40,776 bases of DNA from 14-2 sp963628035 (GTDB taxonomy: Bacteria; Bacillota; Clostridia; Lachnospirales; Lachnospiraceae): assembly GCA_963628035.1 (NCBI GenBank), contig CAVGED010000008.1:1-40776 (forward strand), written 5' to 3'. The notes below the pieces were generated by a model that did no database searches, had not been told where the DNA came from, and saw only the letters and a program-made list of their open reading frames with translations. Positions 34,101 through 40,776 of this stretch are shown here, in pieces (positions within the stretch are counted from its first letter, which is position 1; each line of letters starts with the position of its first letter). A program made the translations under genes and the position numbers.

Positions 34101-34822
34101 CCTTTAAGACCACAGATATTGGTCCCCGTGTGATGCAGGCAGGGGGGATCGTGAATATGAGAGACCTTGGCGGCTATGTTACTTCTTCAGGAAGAACGAC
34201 GGTTCAGGGACTGGCCTTCCGCGGCGCACAGCCGGATACAAAGGGAAGCTCCCTGCTGACGGAGGAAGGACAGAAGGTAATGAGCGAGGAGATTGGCGTG
34301 AAGCTGGACATCGATCTTCGGACAGCAAGTGAGGCGTCGAATATTACAGGAAGCTTTATAGACAGCGCAAAGTATCTGCGCAGTTCCATCGGAAGCTACT
34401 CCGATGCGTTTAATGAAAGCCAGAAGGATTTGTGGCGTCAGATATTTGCCTCCTATGCAGATGTCAATAACTATCCGATCTATGTACACTGCCTTTATGG
34501 CGCGGATCGTACAGGAACGGTATGTTATATCCTCAATGCACTCTGCGGGGTTTCTGACAAGGATCTGATCCGTGATTACGAATATACCAGCTTCTCGGAA
34601 TCGGGATTGCGTTATGCTACGTCCTCGGAGATGAGTGCATTTTTGCAGAAGTTCCAGACCTTGGAAGGTGACACCACAGCGAAAAAGGCAGAAACTTACC
34701 TGCTTTCCATCGGTGTGACTGCAGACGAGATCGCAAATATCAAAGCAATCATGCTTGGGGATCTGAAAGTTCCGAGCATGACTTATGAGGATGGAACCGC
34801 AAGGCCGGCTTCGCAAAATTAA
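31109..34822 (+). CDS. Secreted CBM-dockerin-tyrosine phosphatase protein
   Basis: This 1,237-residue exported protein has a signal peptide ending near AREVQA (residue 40). Three homologous beta-sandwich modules (about 45-207, 215-375, 385-555) each contain W-Y-N, GALH/GSLH and a D-YIDN-LL end. A beta domain (about 560-670) and a CenC-like module (672-826) follow. Next comes a type I dockerin (827-888) with two calcium loops, GDVNGDDTRDIRD and ADMNGNRYINAVD, and then an Fn3-like domain (about 895-1005). The end (about 1010-1220) is a Y_phosphatase3-type domain: NMRDLGGY with Asp1019 and the P-loop HCLYGADRTG with Cys1128 and Arg1134. Known relatives such as Listeria LipA dephosphorylate phosphotyrosine or phosphoinositides. 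It lies seven bases after the giant protein, in one operon. Its outside-the-cell substrate is unknown; a phosphorylated glycan or inositol phosphate is inferred. No cohesin gene is in view. Confidence 0.85.
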   Translation: MRKNNGMKKSSYMKKVISLVLCFAMMFYGMAHLPAREVQAASSVMQIYDSESEGGLGNWYKNTSFSDEAYMEIVEEGCEDAGALHVVAPSSASSSKQDLMIVLRNTVWIPEGTYTVKYNIRGSVGYVDTNNVFGFRMLNTGNPYFHFCTSDNKSFTTWTSMTGTYEAVSGTLYLPLQFSQYNSTTDVYIDNLQLLNADNEDMLKGAGNFGSGPNDSDYELMTLADNAAAAGTAGWYKNAGGGKTYTDTEYMEIVKEGCDDPGALHIRRTTDGQGEVSLRARLVNNIPVGTYKLRMMVKGSVGVVDSLDFSQYGYSTFRIIKQKSYENWTLVESDSFTVQKQGADIMIGAGVYLRAVDFYIDNIQLLDADNNNVMGDYGNFCVKKYTEPENPELLKISDTVPSTEGWYRNWLDGSGKDTAARYMEIAKDGCVDKGSLHIVNGAPAGDMQISVKLAETVPAGTYTLKMYVRGNVKLTNQAFRFQETYSNNHLFDLITRTVYDDWTEVMGTFETDGSSQYAIFFSQYNNVTDIYIDNIRLIDAAGKDWLNGLGSFCTDPQVDDRNTAKTIPALTGSDASGFDLTIPEGSLIGTVTSADGIYINGTAANSGVVLNAAPDGALRLNYTASEGDMLTLDGTFSDNYYARRIGPVTFCYQNGAWNNMLAGEDADFYFFESDLANATFDEGISGWNDMTASDGTSLVYDATGYEGGMAKVAHLADGAASYALWADGTVTVRAGETWHLRMLVKAEGAVKLGAALVNADTKDAVAIHDSGIAIADGTDGWQQLNYAFTIPADAEEIKVKAALKHAFSETAAVVCYDNVAFYKEYQPGDVNGDDTRDIRDLVRYKRVDSGLMEYASKNAADMNGNRYINAVDTAAYRRYLLGIEDTAVCSPETVVLAPEAFYPYNDIAKAYLTTSNADVKEYAAEMTDSAKDIIIPLDCLADDATFTAECGLKADYSDAVTVHSDKPEIVLRNLYKGKTYYIRVTATANGMTRVTESTFKTTDIGPRVMQAGGIVNMRDLGGYVTSSGRTTVQGLAFRGAQPDTKGSSLLTEEGQKVMSEEIGVKLDIDLRTASEASNITGSFIDSAKYLRSSIGSYSDAFNESQKDLWRQIFASYADVNNYPIYVHCLYGADRTGTVCYILNALCGVSDKDLIRDYEYTSFSESGLRYATSSEMSAFLQKFQTLEGDTTAKKAETYLLSIGVTADEIANIKAIMLGDLKVPSMTYEDGTARPASQN

Positions 34823-34854
34823 GAAACAGTATGTGAAATAAGAGGAAATAAAAT

Positions 34855-36900
34855 ATGGGAAAAGCAAAGTGGATATGGAAGTATGGAGAATATGAGATCT
34901 ATCATCATAAGCTCCTGATGTGCCGCAGGCAGGAAATGGGCTGTGATTACCCGGGCGTTATCTGGAGGATAACGCCCAATGAGATAAGCGTCCGTTTCCG
35001 CTCAACGATGAAGGCGCTGACAGATACGACTCTGCGGATCGTAACACATTCCAAGGGAATGGCTTACTTCGGCGACCAGAAATATCCGGTGAATGAGGAT
35101 CTGTTTTTCCCGGCAGGGGAATATGAGGTCTTTGTGATGCTTTATGATCTGGAACGATTCCCCTGCTTTTTTATTGACAGTGAGTATATGAAGACAGATG
35201 AAAGCTGGGAGGACTGGTCCTTTGACGGTCTGCGCACGTCGCCGGGATGTGAACCGGCCTTCTATCAGCCGACAGATGACCCGGCGGTGTTCCCCTTTTC
35301 CTATGAGGAACTCAAGCCGATTTCGGTGGAAGAGGTGTCTGGTGGACTTCTGTATGATTTTGGAAAAGAGACCTTTGGGCCGGTGGAACTGACGGAATAT
35401 CCGGGGCAGGGGACCATCTATCTGACGTATGGGGAATCCCGCGAGGAGGCGCTGGACTATCCGGAGGCGCTTATCAGGGAGAAACTGGATCCTGGCTTCG
35501 GGAGGAGACGCCCGGCCAGAGCGTTTCGTTATATTCACACGCGAAGCAGCGTGGGAGCGCCGGTGACATTAAAGGCGTGGTATGAGTATCTACCCATCGA
35601 GGATATCGCCTCCTTCCGGTGCGAGGATGAGCAGATAAACCGGATCTGGGAGACTTGCGCGTACACGTTTCATCTGAATTCCAGGGAAATGTATCTGGAT
35701 GGCATTAAGCGGGATCGTTGGTGTTGGTCGGGCGATGCGTACCAGAGCTTTTTTGCGAACTATTATCTGTACTTTGATCCGCAGATCGTAAAGCGCACAA
35801 TACTGGGGCTTCTGGGTAAGCCGCCGTATTACACACATATCAATACCATCAATGATTATTCGGCGTATCTGATCGCGGCTGTCTGGGACTATTATTATGC
35901 CACCGGTGACCGGGAGTTCGTAGGACGTATCTGGGAGAATCTGAAACACTTGTATACATTCATGATCTCCCGCACGGATGAGAATGGATATGTGGTAAAG
36001 CGTGAGAACGACTGGATCTTCATCGACTGGTCCGAGATGGACAAGGATGGGATCCTCTGTGCAGAGCAGATCCTGCTGTGGAATGCCCATAAGGCGATGG
36101 GAAAGCTGGCGGAGCTGATGGAAGAAGCTTCCGCCGGAAAGGTAATGGATGCGGCGGAGCCGGTGGAAGGAAATCCTGTGGGGGTGGCTGTGGATGCGGC
36201 GCTGCCATATGAGTTGGCGGCGGAGAAGCTTAAGAAGAACATCCTGCGGGATTTCTGGGATGAGGAAAAGGGTCTGTTCTATGATCAGAAAGCGGACGGG
36301 AGCCGGCAGATCACAAGACACCCGAATATCTTTGCCATCATGTATGATTTCGTAGGGGAAGATGTGCAGAAGCGGATCGCCGGGAGCGTGATCTACAGTG
36401 AGGAGTATGTGAAGATCACCACGCCTTACTTTAAATTATATGAGCTGATCGCTATGTGCAAGCTGGGAGATATCTGCGCGGTGCAGGATTACATTTCGTT
36501 TTATTGGGGTGGTATGCTGAAGGAAGGAGCCACCACCGTATGGGAGCGCTACGACCCGGAGGCAACCAGGGAAGGGGCTCTGGCGATGTATGGAATGAAG
36601 TATGGCACTTCGCTGTGTCATGCATGGGGGAGCGGCCCGATCTATCTGCTTGGAAGATACTGCTGTGGAGTGAAAGCCACGGATGTGGGATATCGCACCT
36701 TTGAGGTAAGACCGGATTTTGGAAGGCTTGGGGAGGTACAGGCCACCGTTCCGGTGCGGGATGGAGCAGTAGAGCTGGTGCTTACCGGGAATCGGCTGAC
36801 CGTTACGGCGACGGTATCCGGTGGGACACTCTATTATGGCGGAAAATCCTATGTCCTTCCGGCAGGGCAGGCAGTTGCAGCAGTGTGTGAATGCAGGTAG
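34855..36900 (+). CDS. GH78 alpha-L-rhamnosidase
   Basis: This 681-residue enzyme has no signal peptide, so it acts in the cytoplasm on imported oligosaccharides. A beta-sandwich N-terminal part (about 1-255) precedes an alpha/alpha-barrel with GH78 motifs: DGIKRDRWCWSGD (282-294), TTVWERYDP (Trp563-Glu564) and HAWGSGP (from His589). A C-terminal beta domain has VRPDFGRLGEVQATVPVRDG. GH78 enzymes release terminal L-rhamnose by inversion, using acidic residues in these motifs. It is 32 bp from the phosphatase gene, with AGAGG as ribosome binding site, and is co-transcribed. It is the best evidence that the locus deals with a rhamnose-containing glycan. Confidence 0.88.
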   Translation: MGKAKWIWKYGEYEIYHHKLLMCRRQEMGCDYPGVIWRITPNEISVRFRSTMKALTDTTLRIVTHSKGMAYFGDQKYPVNEDLFFPAGEYEVFVMLYDLERFPCFFIDSEYMKTDESWEDWSFDGLRTSPGCEPAFYQPTDDPAVFPFSYEELKPISVEEVSGGLLYDFGKETFGPVELTEYPGQGTIYLTYGESREEALDYPEALIREKLDPGFGRRRPARAFRYIHTRSSVGAPVTLKAWYEYLPIEDIASFRCEDEQINRIWETCAYTFHLNSREMYLDGIKRDRWCWSGDAYQSFFANYYLYFDPQIVKRTILGLLGKPPYYTHINTINDYSAYLIAAVWDYYYATGDREFVGRIWENLKHLYTFMISRTDENGYVVKRENDWIFIDWSEMDKDGILCAEQILLWNAHKAMGKLAELMEEASAGKVMDAAEPVEGNPVGVAVDAALPYELAAEKLKKNILRDFWDEEKGLFYDQKADGSRQITRHPNIFAIMYDFVGEDVQKRIAGSVIYSEEYVKITTPYFKLYELIAMCKLGDICAVQDYISFYWGGMLKEGATTVWERYDPEATREGALAMYGMKYGTSLCHAWGSGPIYLLGRYCCGVKATDVGYRTFEVRPDFGRLGEVQATVPVRDGAVELVLTGNRLTVTATVSGGTLYYGGKSYVLPAGQAVAAVCECR

Positions 36901-37010
36901 GAATGCGAGAATGCGAAGCGTGGAGCAATCCGTGGGTTTTTATTTATGGTGGTGTCTACGTTAGCAGACATGTATGTTTAGATGATGCAAAGTAGAGCAA
37001 AGGAGATAAT

Positions 37011-38252
37011 ATGACAAAGGTAGCAATTTTAGGCTTTGGAAGCCGAGGCCAGATGTTTGGAAATCTGATCCGGGAGGATGAGAGTGCAGAGCTTGTTGCG
37101 GTTGCGGATGTTGTAAAAGCAAGCAGAGAACAGGCTCTGACGCTGGGCGTGAAGGAAGAGATGCTCTTTGAGAGTGCAGATGCTTTCTTTGCACAGGGGA
37201 AGATCTGTGATGCGGTGTTCATCTGCACCCAGGACGCACAGCATATCGACATGGCATTGAAGGCATTGGCACTTGGATATGACATTTGCCTGGAGAAGCC
37301 GGCAGCGGTCACCATGGAGGACTGTATTCAGATACGGGACACGGCCAATCGTCTTGGAAGAAAGGTCATGCTGACGCATGTGCTTCGCTATGCGCCGTTC
37401 TATCAACAGATCAAGAAGTGGATTGATGACGGCACGTTAGGGGAGGTGGTTTCCATCAACCAGACGGAGAACATTGCATACTGGCATTTTGCGTTGAGCT
37501 ATGTTCGCGGTCCGTGGCGGAATATGGAGGAGAGCAGTCCGACGATCATTGCTAAGTGTTGCCACGATCTGGATATTTTAAATTGGCTGATTCCGTCAAA
37601 ATGTACCAGTGTCAGTTCGTATGGGGACCTATTCTACTTTAACCGTGCGCATGCACCGGAGGGAAGCGCGGACTATTGCGTGGACTGTGATCCGGCAGTA
37701 AAGGAGAAGTGCCTGTATAATGCATATCAGATCTATCCCCAGCGGATGGGTAATTTCGTGGTGGGCGGAACTGCCAGGTTGAGGGACAGAAATATCTACG
37801 AGGTTCTGGATCATAAAGAGGATGTTATCGGTAGATGTGTGTTCCGCGGAGATAATGATGCCATTGACAATCAGGTGGTTAATCTTGCCTTTGAGAGCGG
37901 TGCGACGGCTCATCTTACCATGTGCGCTTTTTCAGAACGGTGTTACCGTTATATCAAAGTACATGGAACGAGGGGCGAAGTGTACGGAGATGCAGAGGAG
38001 GGCATCCTGTATCTGACCAGGTTCGGGGAGCCGATGGAGACGATCGATGTCAATCAGATGACGGAACGGACACTGGATGACGGACATGGCGGCGGAGATT
38101 ATTTCTTGTACCGGGATTTTATTGATTATATTACGGTTGATTCGCCGAGCTTCACCAGAACGACCATCGATGATTCCATAGAGAGCCATCTGATCGGATT
38201 TCTGGCGGAGGAGAGCCGTATAGAGGGCGGCATGCCGAAGAAAGTGCAGTAG
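37011..38252 (+). CDS. Gfo/Idh/MocA-family oxidoreductase
   Basis: This 413-residue NAD(P)-dependent sugar dehydrogenase-like protein has a Rossmann fingerprint GFGSRG (residues 8-13). The cofactor/catalytic motif EKPAAVT lies near 95-101, CHDLDIL near 184 provides the conserved His-Asp, and the C-terminal part is beta-sheet. A CxxC...C cluster (Cys223, Cys226, Cys234) lies in an insertion and may bind zinc, as in a recognised subgroup. Family enzymes oxidise or epimerise sugar rings; one would expect processing of a monosaccharide freed by the rhamnosidase. AAGGAGA sets the start. The 110-bp gap before it holds only a short GAATGCGA direct repeat and no clear promoter. Confidence 0.9.
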   Translation: MTKVAILGFGSRGQMFGNLIREDESAELVAVADVVKASREQALTLGVKEEMLFESADAFFAQGKICDAVFICTQDAQHIDMALKALALGYDICLEKPAAVTMEDCIQIRDTANRLGRKVMLTHVLRYAPFYQQIKKWIDDGTLGEVVSINQTENIAYWHFALSYVRGPWRNMEESSPTIIAKCCHDLDILNWLIPSKCTSVSSYGDLFYFNRAHAPEGSADYCVDCDPAVKEKCLYNAYQIYPQRMGNFVVGGTARLRDRNIYEVLDHKEDVIGRCVFRGDNDAIDNQVVNLAFESGATAHLTMCAFSERCYRYIKVHGTRGEVYGDAEEGILYLTRFGEPMETIDVNQMTERTLDDGHGGGDYFLYRDFIDYITVDSPSFTRTTIDDSIESHLIGFLAEESRIEGGMPKKVQ

Positions 38253-38280
38253 ATGATGTGAGGGATACAGAGAAGCGGTT

Positions 38281-40315
38281 ATGAACAAATTTCATTTGGA
38301 AATAGCAGAAAATAAAATAGCACATATCATAGATAGTCGTTATGCGGCACCGACGGACATTACCGATGGGAGCGGACGGTTCGCAGATCTCGTCTACACG
38401 CTTTTATCGGAGGATATCCGCACGATGGATAAGCCTGAGTTTGTGCCGTACAACGAGCATTATGCAGGATACGATAGTTGTGAGCGAACCGAAGACGGCA
38501 TTCTGCTTGAGAACCGAGAATTTTGTACGACGCTGCGAATTTTGGAATGCGCTGAACGGATCGTGCTTGATATGGCATGCGGAAGTGATGAGGTGAGTGC
38601 CTGCGGGATGTTTCTGCCGCTCAATTTCATGAGCTGTAAAAATGGAGAATATTCATCGCAGTTTCTGATCTCTTCGCCTTATCATACGGCAGATAAGAAA
38701 CATTAGATGCATTATTTTACAAGACCAGATGGCAATCATCTGGTCTTAATAGCAGAGGGTGAAATGGACGGTTATAAGATCAACTATTCACCTTATCTGT
38801 GTGGGCATTTTATCCGGGGATTTTCCTTCCTGTGGCAGTTGGATCGTGCGTATGGCCTTCCGCTTCGGGTGGAACGAAGAATGAGAGTCCATCTTCTTCC
38901 GGTCAGCAGCTACCGAGAAGCTGTTCTGGCAGCGGCAGAGATCTGGAAGCTTCCGGCTGTTTATTACGATGTGGCATCTGCCAGAATTGGAACACCATTT
39001 TCCATGGAGGTGTTGGGGGATGCAGATAATATCAGAATAGTCGCTCCTTCCGGGAAAGAGAAGTATATTGCGGAGATGAGTTTTGTACCGGAGGAGTACG
39101 GAATCTATACATTGATTCCGTACAAGAATGGGAATCCGGGGATGGATGCAGCTATGTTTGCATGGGATGACATGAGGCATATGTATGAACGTGCCATGGA
39201 CAGTCTCACGACTTACCATGATGACATCCTGGGGACAACAGAGGATGGAAGAAGGATCTGGTGTCCGACACATATTTTCTATCGGGATTATCATGATCAC
39301 GGTTCTGGAAGCCAGGTTACGCAGTGATATGTCACCGGACGGGGCGATCATGCGCTATGGCAGTGACGGGACTACCGCGGAGAATGCAGACTATACCACT
39401 GTGACCTGTATGGTTTTTCCAATCGTGGATATGGCGGTGCTGCTGAAGAAAATGGAAGATGAGAGATATGGTTTTGTAGAAGAAGCAGCCATCCGGGTGG
39501 CGGATTATGTGGTGAGACGTGGGTTTTCCTTCCCGACAGAGGGCGGAGAACATCCGGAAGTGAACCGTGAGATGGAGGAGGGATCGATCTCCTGCTCTGC
39601 ACTTACGGTGCTGTATGTGGCACGTTTTCTATGTCGGGAAAGGACGGCGAAGAGGCAGCGGTATCTGGAATTCGCAGGACAGATACTGAAGCTGCATGAT
39701 GCCTTTACCGTGTCCACACCCCATCCGGTCATGTTCCGTTCTTCTCTAAGATGGTGGGAGACGATCTGGGAGGGAGACAGTGACGGTCCGGCTGTCTGCT
39801 TCGGACATGCGTGGTCCATCTGGCGGGCAGAGGCGCAGTTCTTATATGGACTTCTTGCAGGCGATAACCGGCGTCTTCTAGATTCTTACAATGGTTTCCT
39901 GGGAAATTATGCGAAGGAGCAGGCGGACGGAAGAGTCTATGCCATTTACCAGTATGAGCCCATTTCCGGCGGTGATGTCACAACAAACGGCAGTCAGATG
40001 CACTATTGCGTGCATGACGGTTTCCCGCGGAAGGCGGATGACACGACCTCCAGGTACCTGTTTGCAAGGGATTTCCAGTGCTGGCAGCGTTGTGCTGTAA
40101 TCGTAGAAGTGGATGGGAAAAGATTCTTCCTGGGCTGCCATAAGGAAGAAAAAGAGATTATTTTTGACGGGATTTCCATGGAAGAGATCTATCTTGGCGT
40201 CCGGGATGGTATCTATATTTTTCGCGCAGAGAAGGAGGCGGAGGTGCTCTGCCCGGCTGGGTGTCGCGTAGAGAGGAATGGGAAGTTCCTTGCTATTTCA
40301 GTAGGCGGGTGTTAG
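38281..40315 (+). pseudogene. Unrecognised glycan-operon protein, broken by amber codon and frameshift
   Basis: Three open segments (38281-38703, 38707 to about 39300, and about 39302-40315) read as one protein of about 678 residues. The first two are in one frame, split by a TAG at 38704-38706. The second and third differ by one base; removing one G of GG near 39300-39302 would restore ...DHVLEARLRSDMSPDG. There is no signal peptide. An N-terminal beta-rich half is followed by a helical half with FGHAWSIWRAEAQF and MHYCVHDGFPRKADD and a beta tail. This resembles enzymes with an alpha/alpha toroid plus beta domain, but I do not recognise the family. Its place after the GH78 and oxidoreductase genes suggests a cytoplasmic glycan enzyme. 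Confidence 0.75.
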
Positions 40316-40363
40316 TAGCTGTCTTTGGTATCAGACATTGTAAATGGTGATAGTCATAAATAT

Positions 40364-40393
40364 AAAATCTGCTGCGTACTCGCAGCAGATTTT
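40364..40393. terminator. Bidirectional rho-independent terminator
   Basis: AAAATCTGCTGCG (40364-40376) and its exact complement CGCAGCAGATTTT (40381-40393) flank a TACT loop, giving a 13-bp stem with T/A tracts on both sides. It ends the glycan operon on the plus strand and the minus-strand gene at 40454. Confidence 0.92.
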
Positions 40394-40453
40394 GTAAATA
40401 AGGAATAGTCGTCGATAATATCACTTGCAGCAGCGGTATGGAAGAGTGCGTAT

Positions 40454-40776
40454 TCAGCTTTCCGCTACCTCTGCGAAGTAAGCAGTTGCCTTTTCCTGGG
40501 TCAGATCAAATTTTTTCTGAAGCTTTAATAATATCCGTTCTTTGGGGATACCTTCTTCCAGATTATCCAGGATAAATGTGCGGGTAAATTGCCTAATTTG
40601 TTCATCCTTCTGGTTCAACTGTTCTTTCTGCTGGCTTAACTGTTCTTTCTGCGCATCTATTGTATCCTGCATTTCATCGATCATATACTGAACCGTATTT
40701 TTATCCAGTTCTTCCAATTCTTTTGAAAATATCCGCATCATATGCTCCATATCCAGGCACATCTCGTAGACTTCTC
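40454..40776 (-). CDS. Rpn-family nuclease/transposase, C-terminal part (cut by window edge)
   Basis: The reading frame enters from the right edge (its codons continue above 40762) and gives about 107 residues. It includes EVYEMCLDMEHMM, a coiled coil with repeated QKEQL units, and a C-terminal helical segment (PKERILLKLQKKFDLTQEKATAYFAE). This tail is typical of PD-(D/E)XK Rpn-family recombination-promoting nucleases common in Lachnospiraceae; the nuclease domain itself would lie outside the window. The apparent ATG at 40762 is probably internal. It converges on the glycan operon and shares the terminator at 40364-40393. Confidence 0.65.
   Translation of the reverse strand, partial: EVYEMCLDMEHMMRIFSKELEELDKNTVQYMIDEMQDTIDAQKEQLSQQKEQLNQKDEQIRQFTRTFILDNLEEGIPKERILLKLQKKFDLTQEKATAYFAEVAES

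Noticed and set aside
35590..36321. 243-codon open frame on the minus strand
   Set aside because: It lies antisense to the GH78 gene; the plus-strand gene has clear catalytic motifs.
16774..40315. TAG reassigned to an amino acid
   Set aside because: Intact genes in the same region end normally in TAG (for example those ending at 31101, 36900 and 38252), and the last gene also has a frameshift, so mutation or sequence error is simpler.

Overview
The window looks like a gut Firmicute of class Clostridia, most likely a Lachnospiraceae-type bacterium. The grounds are strong AGGAGG-type ribosome binding sites, frequent TTG/GTG starts, consensus TTGACA/TATAAT promoters with 17-bp spacers, a YesM/YesN-type two-component system, a sugar importer operon with no ATPase gene of its own, a dockerin, and an Rpn-family nuclease fragment. 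It holds two very different regions separated by a 23-bp tandem repeat at 15657-15748.

Region 1 (1-15632) is an accessory patchwork of stress, drug-efflux and regulatory genes, all on the + strand: an ATC hydrolase-like protein, a MerR, an AraC and three TetR regulators, a Cys-rich KTR protein, an isochorismatase-like hydrolase, a cytidine deaminase-like protein, a CPBP membrane protein, a DUF2087 protein, two ABC-2 type exporters and a flavodoxin. Many of its enzymes are damaged. The GNAT acetyltransferase is frameshifted. The MATE pump, the APH-type kinase and an ABC half-exporter have in-frame losses of their core. A B3/4-domain protein and an MGMT-like protein survive only as N-terminal stubs. 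The regulators are intact, and three of the TetR promoters carry clear palindromic operators.

Region 2 (15753-40315) is a glycan-utilisation locus. A divergent YesN-like response regulator and a YesM-like sensor kinase (interrupted by an in-frame amber codon) face an apparent operon. The operon encodes a lipoprotein solute-binding protein, two permeases, a ~2,974-residue surface-anchored protein with a GH42-like catalytic module behind about ten carbohydrate-binding-like modules, a secreted protein joining CBM-like modules, a dockerin and a tyrosine-phosphatase-type domain, a cytoplasmic GH78 alpha-L-rhamnosidase, a Gfo/Idh/MocA oxidoreductase, and a final unrecognised gene broken by an amber codon and a frameshift. 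A strong hairpin at 40364-40393 closes the unit. The layout (YesMN, importer, GH42, rhamnosidase) resembles the rhamnogalacturonan system of Bacillus subtilis, so a rhamnose-containing, possibly phosphorylated, glycan is the inferred substrate.

The most original element is the extracellular CBM-dockerin-phosphatase protein, which shares its binding-module type with the giant surface enzyme. A fragment of an Rpn-family nuclease/transposase enters from the right edge on the minus strand.
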